Below, piece by piece: positions 1 through 9,691 of a stretch of 64,000 nucleotides of DNA. Every line of letters starts with the position of its first letter. The stretch's first letter is position 1. The DNA lies in contig JAEMBT020000003.1 in assembly GCA_018873245.2 (NCBI GenBank), forward strand, positions 9,629,843 through 9,693,842, given 5' to 3'. The notes below the pieces were generated by a model that did not search any database, was not told the DNA's origin, and saw only the letters and a program-made list of their open reading frames with translations. This DNA is from Archegozetes longisetosus (Eukaryota; Arthropoda; Arachnida; Sarcoptiformes; Trhypochthoniidae). The translations under genes were made by a program, and so were the position numbers.

Positions 1-33
1 CACTAATCCTAAACAAGATTTTTTTTATCTGTA

Positions 34-59
<26 letters not shown>
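34..59. repeat. (AG)n microsatellite
   Basis: About 13 uninterrupted AG units, followed by a purine-rich tail to about position 73. One of several long AG/CT tracts in this window. Confidence 0.95.
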
Positions 60-64
<5 letters not shown>

Positions 65-549
65 GAAAAGGACGACCTTCATATAGATTATTAAAGAATA
101 TCTGAGAGATTTTCAGATAACTAAACGTAGGCTTAACTCGAATCATATGTTCGCAACATAATTAATGTGAACAAGAAATATATCTAAATCCAGATTATTG
201 GTGAAATTTTTCATATCTAACATAAGGTTAAAGAAATTAGGAAATAGCTAAAGAAAAACAAATATAAATTTCAAAAAGAGTTATACTTTAGAGGCCGCAC
301 TTTCTTTTCATTTTCATCAATCAAATAGATATGTGAATCCCCTATCATTTTAAATGTATCTCTTCATCAATCTGTTAGAGCACATGTCATCTGATTGGCC
401 GAAGAGAACCTTAACTCTAACTCAATTGATTCCCGATTCTTAGGAGATATTTCTTCAAATCATTGGCTCTATTTTAAAATATATATCTCTCACACAATTG
501 TATATACAGTACAACTGAATCAGCAGAAAAAATAAAAACTTTTGACTGG

Positions 550-577
550 TCTCTCTCTCTCTCTCTCTCTCTCTCTC
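550..577. repeat. (CT)n microsatellite
   Basis: About 14 CT units, ending in CCCACACTCTC. It lies about 490 bp from the AG tract at the window start and in opposite orientation, so the two could pair in single-stranded form. Confidence 0.95.
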
Positions 578-1690
578 CCACACTCTCTTATACTATGATA
601 TAGTGATTGATGACTTCACTTTCGAATGCATTGCTTTTTCTATATTTCTGTCTGATTCAACTTTTCTTATTCAGAATTGTATGATATTCTGGTGAAAATA
701 AGCACATGTGTATCCTATCTCTCGCCGCTGGATGTGACGGTGAGAGCATTTTGTTCGGAATACATTGCTATTTTATTTTCTATCATTTCTGCTTCTATTC
801 TGGCCTTTCCGGTGATACTTATATTCCAGAGAAGAGAAAGATGCTATTATTGAGAACCGATGTGATACCGGCCTCACATCGATATTAGATTTGATAGCAA
901 TAGCACTACCTCTACCTTTTTCACATTTCTTTCCTATAGATATATCGATAAATCTCTTTTGCACTAGTTTTAAATTTTTCGTTTTTCTATCATTTTGCCT
1001 CTCTTTCGATGGTCTTATGGATAGTCGATGAGAATAGAAAAATATATGGTAGATAAAAAAGCACCTCTAAGAGGATATAAACTTGTGTTTAATCCAAAGC
1101 GTAGTCCTGAAGAAATATCAAAGTAAGAGATACTGTCACGAGTTTAAGATGGGATCAAATATTGCAGGAATCATCGGATTTAGTGAGATATTGCTCTTTT
1201 ATAATCCTTCTTTTGTAGTCAATTTAGGTTACCATATAATAGCGACCAAACAGAAACTTATATGTTCACAAAAATAATGCTATCAATTCAAATGTCCTTA
1301 CTTTAGGTCACTTTTTAGCAAATATTCTATCGTTTGATTTATGTCTCAAGTATTGAGATTTATGGAAATCTAGGAGGATGAATATTCAGTATCGAATTGA
1401 ATGAACTTTTTCAGTAAAGTTATTTTAATAAGTAAATCCTAATTTTCTGATTCAAGCATTACAAAGTGATATTTGATTTCATTTGTTAATCTACTTACAA
1501 GGCTAGAGAGAATCAAATTTATATTTTCTCAATGAAAACTCCAAATAATAAAGTGTTTTAGAGTGAGACAGACAGTGCTTTTGATTGTACTTTCTTTTTC
1601 TTGAATTGATGGCATTGTGGCAAAATACAGTTCATTCTTAATAATAGCAACTCAAATAAAAGAATGGTAGAAAAACTCTTCCCTCTTACT

Positions 1691-1718
1691 CGCTCTCTCT
1701 CTCCCTCTCTCTCTCTCC
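1691..1718. repeat. Imperfect (CT)n tract
   Basis: CT repeat interrupted by CCC, flanked by pyrimidine-rich sequence (CCCTCTTACTCG upstream). Confidence 0.85.
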
Positions 1719-1883
1719 TTGAAAACCTTTTTTCATCGTAAATAATTTCTTACTTCCGTCCGTCTGAACATAAGAAGAAAAGTTTGAGAAAAGATGAGCT
1801 CGTGGTTAGATTTGAGAAATAAAATAGCTGACAAAAAGGGAGGGATAAATAAGAGATTAAAAATAAATGAAAATTATAATAAT

Positions 1884-2174
1884 TTAAAAAGAGAATAGGG
1901 ATATCATTTGCCATATAATTAAGGTTTTAGTGTTTCCATCCGTTGGTGGTGTTTCCATTAGTTTGCTTTTAGCGATCAAAGGCATCATGTGATGTATGCC
2001 TGGTGTCTGTTCTGATACCAAATCTAAAGACAAGTACATGTATTGTAGATCCTCGCGAGCATTAGCGCTAATGTCATACTCGCGTTGAAGAGTTGTCTTC
2101 TCATGTATTTGATGTTTCTCTACATTTGTGTACTGCCACTTGTAAGAGAAAGAATAACCTACAGTACAATACAA
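1884..2174 (-). other. Candidate coding patch, family unknown
   Basis: A 96-codon open frame on the minus strand with more GC and more balanced codon use than its surroundings. The central part reads LQREYDISANAREDLQYMYL and is followed by LDLVSEQTPGIHHMMPL. A good acceptor-like polypyrimidine run (TTCTTTCTCTTACAAG) lies just inside its 5' end, near 2143, so the coding part could be an internal exon rather than starting at the ATG. The only donor-like site noticed is GTATCA within the frame, near 2020. I do not recognise the protein and could not find partner exons. It may be a real exon, a gene fragment or chance. Confidence 0.25.
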
Positions 2175-3397
2175 TTATAGTTAACTGAATTAATTTCAAG
2201 TAAAACCCAATAAAGTGGTTTTAAGCCTATTCTATATGAGGAGGGGATAGAATGAAAAACCTCTTATTTTATTAGATGTTTGCTATGTTTATGAGACAAG
2301 AAGCTATAAAAATAGCTGAAAGTTCGCACCAAAGTCATGTTTATGTTGGGTTCGATTGTAGGTTCTTTAGACACGCTTCATCAAAATCTTGGTTTCTGCT
2401 ATTAGTGCGCTCACCAATAATTGTTAGCAATTACGTGAAATATGACTATAGCTATACGTTAGAATCGATATCAGATCATATGATTGTTGGGCCACTGACT
2501 CGCTCTTCCTCTATCATAGCCTTCGTCTAAGAAGACTACGCTCATAAAGACATAGCTTTGTCCCAAACTATCTATTTTGGAAAGAAGGAAACAATAATAG
2601 ATTGAATGATACGAAACAAATCAATTGTACATGAATCAGGGGGAAAGAATAAAAGAAAAGAAATGGGGCTTTGATCTGGGTGACTGTCTTTGAGAGAAGG
2701 TAACAGCTTATGTAAACAGATTCCTTGATAGCAAGAGTGCTAATACAACTATTAATAACGGAAAGACCCGCTTATATTAATCTTCTTCTTTAAACACAAC
2801 CAGCCATACCTACGATCTTTTAAGGCTTTATGTCCAACTAATTAGACTACAGTTTAACTCACTTTTACTTCTCATTTATTTTCCACCAGATTTAGGATCA
2901 ATTCTAGGCTTAAATCTTATAAATTAGCATTTTATCAGAGAGTCAGCTCTCCTTATTTGATAAAGAGATTAGTTGTTGTTTGAGTGGCTTTTGTTATAGA
3001 GTGTTATTGCCTAATGAAACATACTTTTCAATTAAATTTATGGATATTGTTATCTGAAAAATTTATGCAAATCCTTATTTCGCTTAAGCAAATTTTAATA
3101 TAAATTATGCGCAAATATATAGATAGCCTTTCATTCTCTCGTCTTTTCCACTCTTTTTTCTCTCTATTCATTTATATCAACTTAATATTGATATACATTT
3201 GAAGTTGCAACTTAAATGAAACCCATTTCATTTCCATAGCACTCTAAAATTAAACCAAATCACAATCTATTCGAGCAGTCATTATAATCAAAGAGTCAAA
3301 CTATTTATTAAAACAGTTCTTTCAACTGAAAAAATAGTAATCATATTAAATATAAGTGTAAATGAAACAAGAGCAAAAAATAGATTAAAAATTCAAA

Positions 3398-3403
3398 TTT
3401 ATT
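3398..3403 (-). terminator. AATAAA polyadenylation signal candidate for the cyclase gene
   Basis: Canonical AATAAA on the minus strand, about 127 nt downstream of the predicted stop at 3530. Position and orientation suit the cyclase 3' end, but in A+T-rich DNA the hexamer is common. Confidence 0.4.
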
Positions 3404-3529
3404 CACTGCGCAAATTAAACGAGTGAAACAAAAAATGAACAAATAATAAGTTCAAAATGATGTTTAATGTTCTCGAAAAGTATTGAAACAATATTACATG
3501 AAACGTTAATATGAAGAAAAAGTGATCAT

Positions 3530-4963
3530 TTAACATATAATATATCTTAATGTGACCAACGCTAACAGTAAAACTGACACTGAATGCTGACATTTAGCTG
3601 AAATGGAGGCCAAAGAATCGATACTCGCAATTACAGTGACTGGAGTACCGCTCGCGCCTTCGATCTTCAGCGGCAAGGTTGTCAATTTGGCACCTTTTTG
3701 TGGCAACTTATGTATAGTTTTGGCTATATTTTCAAGTAGATAGATATTTTTATTGGAAAATATTTGGTGTGATTTATATCCTTTAGTTTGGCCCTTATCT
3801 ATACTCGGACTGTCAATGCCGACACCGACTATATTTCTGTTTTCGGTCAGCCATTGGGCTGCGTCCGGGTGCATGCCTGGAAAGTGGACCAAAGTTGTAT
3901 CTGAAGTCTCGGTACCGAAATATTCTAATTTGTTTGGCCAGAATCTAGCCCACCCGTCTTCACAAGTATTACCGATCCGTCTGGTATTTTTCCGTTATTT
4001 TCTTCCCACTGTTTGATGTCTTCAATACTTGTCTCATAATCTCGAATGGCAGCTGATTGTTCAACCACGTCTATCACTGCTACTGGTCTGTCTATCAAGT
4101 GATCGAGTGGTATGTCCGCGACTGACCACTGGCCACGTGCGAAATGACACGGAGCATCCAAGTGCGTGCCCGTATGGGATGCCATATAGATCTCATCTGA
4201 TTGTACCCTAATATGAATATTTATTAAATTTATATCTAGGCATCAAGCTATTTGTTTTGGCTATTAACTCAATCTATTATTTGTATTAATTTAAATATTT
4301 TTGCTTTTGCTCGATAACAATTTTGATTGAAATTTCTAGTCAACAAAAAGTAAAAAGTTTTTAAAATAAATTTTAAAATAAATATTTTGAAGACTTTTTC
4401 ATAGGAAGTGATAAAACTCTAAATAGAAGTTTAAGTGATTCAACAAACATAGCAAAAAGTAGTGACAGATTCTGTCAGCTTATTCAGATTTCAAAGCATT
4501 TATAGTGAGAGCGTCAGCTGACAACAAAAATATACAAACTCAGAGAAGTATTTAGCATAACATAACATAGCACAAAAATCAACATATAACAAATTCCTTA
4601 TTCTCTGAAATATTAATAAAAAAATATTCATAACAATATAAGCAATTGAGACAAAAGCATCAAAAAGTATTAAATGACAAGAGGTAATTGGATATCAAAC
4701 CAAATATTATAGTCTCCTCTCCTTGTAGTCCCATTTTGAATAACTTTCAGCTCGAAAGGTCTCGCAGTAATCCAATGAAGTGTTTCACTATTAAGTGGAT
4801 GACTTAAATCCACTATTGATTCGGCCACTAGTGATGATTCAATTTGAAATGATGGCGATATTAGTGAGACTAAGACAAAAGTGATTAGCGCTATCACTAT
4901 TGACATCTTAATGGTAATGATGATGACTGAAACAAAAAACACAGAAAAAGACTCAAACTTCAC
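3530..4963 (-). pseudogene. Secreted cyclase / kynurenine-formamidase-like protein (PF04199), broken by a one-base frameshift
   Basis: Two exons on the minus strand: 4963 (or 4906) to 4701, then 4207 to 3530. The intron at 4700-4208 has GTTTGA and TTAG ends. The phase-2 join restores YNIWVQSDEIYM in front of the family hallmark HTGTHLDAPCHF, the divalent-metal motif (HxGTHxDxPxHF) of the PF04199 cyclase superfamily. Further family marks follow: VHFPGMHPDAA, VGVGIDSPSID and a C-terminal GASGTPVTVIA. The likely start is the ATG at 4906, because MSIVIALITFVLVSLISPS looks like a signal peptide; an ATG at 4963 is also in frame. With the missing base counted, the protein would be about 294 residues. 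At 3953-3954 one base is missing: the frame needed for KTGW then ARFWPNK is lost and the uncorrected frame stops about 10 codons later. It is either a recent pseudogene or a consensus error. The family acts as metal-dependent hydrolases (kynurenine formamidase, isatin hydrolase); the substrate here is unknown. Confidence 0.85.
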
Positions 4964-7900
4964 TCAACTAGATGTCTATTAGTATTAACTCTTCCGTAGA
5001 GCTAAAGTCTAACTCAAACCTCTTTTTTAGGCTTTGAATAAATTGTTTGATGTTTAAGCAGTTTTTTTCCTCAGATCTTGGAATCTATGCTAAGAATAAC
5101 TGCCAATTCTGAGGAAGACGCGTGAAGTAGAGTCTGTACTACTTCTACTTTAATACTCAAAGTGACTTTTTTCGGATCGAAACATGTGTGCAAATAGTTT
5201 TCAGTCAAAAGTTTTGACTCAACAAAACCCAAAACAAGTAAAAACAGGGACCATTTGATAAAACGAATGCTTTGGGTTTGGTTATAAATATGTTTTTAAG
5301 ACTTGACTCCCTTATAAACTTTTACGTTGTTCAAGTAACAATTTATCCCTCTGTTTAGTTTGCCTTTAGGAGAAAATCTAGTTTTCAGACTCTAAAACTA
5401 CTTTGTTTCAATTAGCTAGCTATGCCTCAAAGTCAAGGCTACTTTCGTGTCAAGGATACCAGCTTTAGTTCAACTGTCATTTAATATTAAATCATCACTA
5501 TTTCTATGTTAATTATCATTTTGTTCAATTAAATCATCTCCAGGATATTCTATTTTGGAAATATGAGTTTCAGTTTCTCTCAATTATAATATGGATATTT
5601 TCAGAGATGTTTTCTTCAGTCGATTTATTGTCAAATGATACATATTTTGTTGTTTTTCTAAACTTGAAAGTTCATCGACTTATAGTGGGCTTCATGTAAG
5701 TCGGCGTAAGACATGGGTTATGTAAAAAGACACGCAATTTTTTGAGAATAATAAATCAGATCTTGATCTGAATAAAAGATAAAAATATGAATTTTTCTTA
5801 TTTCAAACTGCCGATGAAAACGTGGATGTGAGCAGGGTTACACTTGGAAATTTCGAAAAATAAAGTTTCGTAAACCCTGTTTTGAAGCCTTAATAATATG
5901 ATAAAGCCCATTTTATTTTTATAGGGATAATGCTTTCATATCTCTATTAAGAAAACCAATGAATTAGTAATAGAATAGTAACATTGATGCAATTGTGTTC
6001 ATTAGAATGATTGGCATATTTATTATCAATTGAGCTCAACATTGCTTTACATCCTTTAGTTTTGTACATATAATAGTCTTTATTACTTGGTTTCATGTTC
6101 ATTATTGGCTTTGTTATTTTATAATTGATTATAACATCCGAAAATTTGTTTGACTTAACATGGTCTGATGTTATGATCAATTATGAAATAATCAAAAGGA
6201 AACTAAACAAAACCAATAATGAACATGAAACTAAATAATTATTTAAGTAAGAAATCAAATGTACTAAGAATTATATACAGCAAAGCTCAACTGATAATGT
6301 ATAATTGAGGAACAACTTGGTTTCAAATCATACAGATAAAATTGAATTAATCATGTAATAATCATGTGTTGCATAGATTTATTGCTAATCAGCTAAATAA
6401 GTTGTTCTAATGTTTACATCGATAACGGCTCTTTACAATATTAAGGCAAACGTGTAGTAAGTCGAAATTTAAGTCAAATTTTCCGATGAAAAATTGAAGT
6501 AAAAATAATATTTTCATATTAAAAACAAATTGTGAAGAGTGTACACGAACTCGGCCCTATTCTACTAGTGGCCAGTACACTAACCACTAGACCATTTAGG
6601 AAGTTAAATAATCAGTGCTTTTAAACTCATAGATTGAGCAGTCTTTTTACTTGATTTATATTCGATAAAATAGCATCACTTTAAAGTCAAATAATACTAA
6701 AATCAAAAGTTACATTAATACTAGCCATAGGGGATCTACGGGTCAATCTTGAACCTAAAGACGCCTGTTTATGGCGTCCAACTCATCAAAAATTTCATTT
6801 GTTTAATCATAGTAACGTTTGCCAGAAAAGCGCATTTATTGCTCGCAAACCTAAAATTAGATTTGGAAATGTAAGCACAAAAATGGTAGACTTGACATAA
6901 TTGACTTAATAGTAATCCAAACTTTAATTATGTTGCGATCACATTAACATTTGTTAGACTAAGGGATATAACTAAGTGAACACAATTTGGTCAAATTTTA
7001 AATAAGAAAGTGAACTAAAACTAGTTGAAGTAGTCAGAAGACAAATATTTAAAACTAAAGTCAATTATTGAGTCATGTAATCACTATAATTAGGCGAATG
7101 TCTCAACGCTTAGCTTAAGTCACTTGAAAGCCTTTAATAATGAAACAAAAAAAGAGTTATTTGTGACAGAAAACACATGTTTTCTTAAATTATTATAAAC
7201 TCTCTTAAAATAATTGAATTGCGCTTAAATCTTATTATTAGTAACAGTGAAGTTTTGTTTACAGAGCAAATATTCTTAAATGTTATTAAGAGTTTCCAAA
7301 TTTGAATAAATAAAACATGAGAAATAGCTTATTATTAAAATTATCTTTTTGCTCAAATACTCAATTGATTTAATGACTAAACTAATCTAGAAAGTTAATA
7401 ATTGTTTGCTATGACATAATCCTAAGTGTTAATCAGTTTCTGAATAACTATTCCTAAGCTATTGGAGATGTAAACCTTGGAAAGAGAATCGATTGGACTT
7501 TTTTCAAACAGTGACCTAATAAACTTTTTGTTTTATTAACTTTTTCTAATCAATTTGCTAATTAGTCTAATCGAAGTGGCACTAAATTGCAATCAATCCT
7601 GTTGGTTTACATTTTATTCTATGTCAAACTTATCCTTAAGGCCTTAATTAAAGACAAGAAAGGGTTCGTTTTCTTCATCACATCATTTTTCAGTTTAGGC
7701 TACATTTAATAACAGATTTGATTATTTGAAAAAGTACACAATAACTTGCATTAATCTCAATACTTCTATTAACTATAATAATACCCATAAATATGACTTA
7801 TTTCAATTTAATGGCCATAATAACACATTTTGTAGCTTTTAAAGTATATAATTATCTAAATCTTTACTATTTGGTTACGGAATAAATACTATTTTCAACA

Positions 7901-8766
7901 TTGATTTTCTGACTACTAGTCTATGATTTTTGGTCAAAAATCTATTTCTGTTTACTTTAGAAGAAATGTTTGATATGCGATTTGCTCAATCACTTACTTA
8001 ATAGGTTTCAACACTTTTAAGCTTTAATACGGAGTTTTCAAGTATTTCTAGTTTTTATCATGCTATAAAAAATTCAATTTCTGCTTTGGATCTTTTTTTA
8101 CTAAATTTAAAGTAAACACTTAACAATCAGTTTCTGAGAATAAGCTTATATTTTGGTTTTTTAAAAGGACATTTTTGTTCAAAATAAGACATTCACTATT
8201 TTTTTTATCAATTATATAAATAGAGAATTCTGAACAATTTGATCGAATAATCAGTGGATTGATGTTGAAAAGAGCTATTTTGTGAGGACAAAATAGGACT
8301 CCTAAAAGTTTTAAAATGTTTTTTATAAAATCGGTATCTCTAATGCTCACTATTGTAAACCATTTAATGGAAGTCGATCTTACGTATAATTAAAGTTACA
8401 ATCGTATGATTACATCGACGAACAAACTTATCCAACTCTAAAATCAATTTTAGATAAGTCAAACTCTTTAGTTTTTAAGATAATTCTGTAGATATGTCAC
8501 TTAAAAACACAAAATGATCTAAAATTCAAGCTCATATCTTAACTCAGAATCAATTAAAAAATCATGAAATTCATCCTTAAAATAGTTTCTTAATTTTTCG
8601 GAAAAGACAAGAAGTCAGTAAAAATTGAGTAAGAAATAGATCTGGAGATAAGACAAAACTTTACAATTTGTTTGTGCTAAACGTTAATTTTTATATAATT
8701 TATAATTTGATTTGAGGTGCCTTAAAAGTATAATTAATTGCAACAATATAATATCGAAAAAAGTGT
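4964..8766. other. Intergenic region, no gene seen
   Basis: A+T-rich sequence between the cyclase gene (its promoter would lie just above 4963) and the decayed gene at 8767. Apart from the dispersed repeat at 6425-6765, I see no conserved coding sequence. Short open frames at 5947-6180 and 8120-8350 have no recognisable features and look like chance. Confidence 0.55.
6425..6765 (-). repeat. Dispersed repeat with tRNA-like A box (SINE-like)
   Basis: The minus strand contains TGGTCTAGTGG (6584-6594), a perfect RNA polymerase III A box (TRGYNNARNNG), in a tRNA D-arm-like context. A degenerate B-box-like GAGTTCGTGTAC lies about 45 nt further on, at 6541-6552. Sequence on both sides (for example the TTCGATAAAATAG stretch near 6661 and GGATCTACGGGTCA near 6732) is recognisably shared with both arms of the inverted repeat in kinesin intron 8. 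This is therefore a third copy of the same family. The tRNA-like segment sits inside the element rather than at one end, so a simple 5'-tRNA-head SINE is not proven. Confidence 0.6.
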
Positions 8767-9691
8767 CCACAAACACTTCAATCATTCGAATCTGTATTCG
8801 GTTTTAAAGATCAGAGATTCAGAAACAACAAAATTGAGTATTTGGTCGAATCATATCCATCTAAAAATAACACTTGAGAACCGATCAAGAACTTAGAGGA
8901 ATGCAGATCATATCTGACCCAATTCGAAGCATCGCTTTTGAAGAATAGTTCGATTCAAGAAGCTTTGAGAGAGAGAGACCGAAATCGACAGCAAATTCTT
9001 AAATAATGGTTCAGTTATCGAGAAGCCGAATGATCTATGGATGGCTTAGAAGAAAAGCTTTGATAAAGGTTTAATTCCCGAGGAGATAATGGCTGCCACT
9101 TTGGTCAATAATGAGATGCAAACTATGATGAAATGTATGGAAAAAAATCATGTAAGTCACGAATATCGTGACTACGCAAAGAAGCGAATATTAAATGTTT
9201 GCAAATTGTGATTGAAAGCTGAATCTGTTTCCAGTAAATTCGATTATTTCGAACGTCACCTTCTCATTTTTTCGGTCATTTTCAATACAATTTCGATAAT
9301 TAATGCATTTTATCTCATTTTTTATCAATTGGTAACATTTTTGAGATTCTCTTTTAACGGTTGATAATTTTGATTGTTTTTACTGCTATTTAGTTCTTGA
9401 CTAGTGATTATTCGGATAAGTGGATGCGTTTGATCAGTAAATAACTGCATAATTAGTCAGTGACTTTGTGTGTTTTGCGTTTGGTTAAACCATAATTTAC
9501 TATAGTATTAAGTCTAAAAGCTTTAAATTTCTCGTTCATTTCTATAGAAATTAGTACAATTTATTGGTGAAATATTAGAATCACTTCTCAGAAGAGGCAG
9601 AATTGATTTTCCAGAAAAAGAGACTTATCTTAGTTTCCGAGAACTGCTCCAATTGAAGAGAAAACCCAAGAGTAAGAAACGAAAGCTTTGA
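8767..9691 (+). pseudogene. Decayed two-exon gene of unknown family with basic C-terminus
   Basis: Two coding-like blocks joined by a good intron. The first ends near 9151 in KCMEKNH followed by a perfect GTAAGT donor. The second starts at 9548 after TTTCTATAG, and a phase-0 join gives KNHKLVQFIGEILESLLRRG, ending RKPKSKKRKL and a TGA at 9689-9691. Upstream, the same protein reads NLEECRSYLTQFEASLL, but it is broken by a TGA at 8875-8877, an apparent loss of one GA unit in the GA run near 8967-8978, and a TAG at 9047-9049 (CAG to TAG would explain it). The C-terminal KRKPKSKKRK resembles a nuclear localisation signal and the N-terminal part looks like a coiled coil. The retained intron argues against a retrocopy. 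I do not recognise the family. Confidence 0.55.
9152..9547 (+). other. Intron of the decayed gene
   Basis: Begins GTAAGTCACG and ends TTTCTATAG; the flanking frames join in phase 0 and read through into a charged C-terminal exon. The intact splice sites contrast with the stops and frameshift in the upstream exon. Confidence 0.5.

Larger units (their letters stand above)
1..3397. other. Intergenic region with CT/AG microsatellites, no confident gene
   Basis: I see no gene that can be assigned here. The stretch is A+T-rich and contains an (AG)n tract at 34-59, a (CT)n tract at 550-577 and an imperfect CT tract at 1691-1718. A slightly more GC-rich patch at 700-960 has a donor-like GTGAGA at about 740 and a polypyrimidine run ending in TATAG near 940, but no protein could be assembled from it. 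A coding-like minus-strand patch at 1884-2174 is listed separately. The region may hold untranslated exons or promoter sequence of genes outside the window; that is inference. Confidence 0.5.

Noticed and set aside
700..960. Small spliced gene using GTGAGA near 740 and TATAG near 940
   Set aside because: Splice-like signals exist but no join gives a recognisable or extended protein.
3753..4016. Plus-strand frame over the cyclase gene
   Set aside because: Antisense shadow of the conserved cyclase exon.
6541..6602. A tRNA gene on the minus strand
   Set aside because: The A box is perfect, but the B box is degenerate, no acceptor stem pairs, and the flanks belong to a dispersed repeat. It is tRNA-derived, not a tRNA gene.
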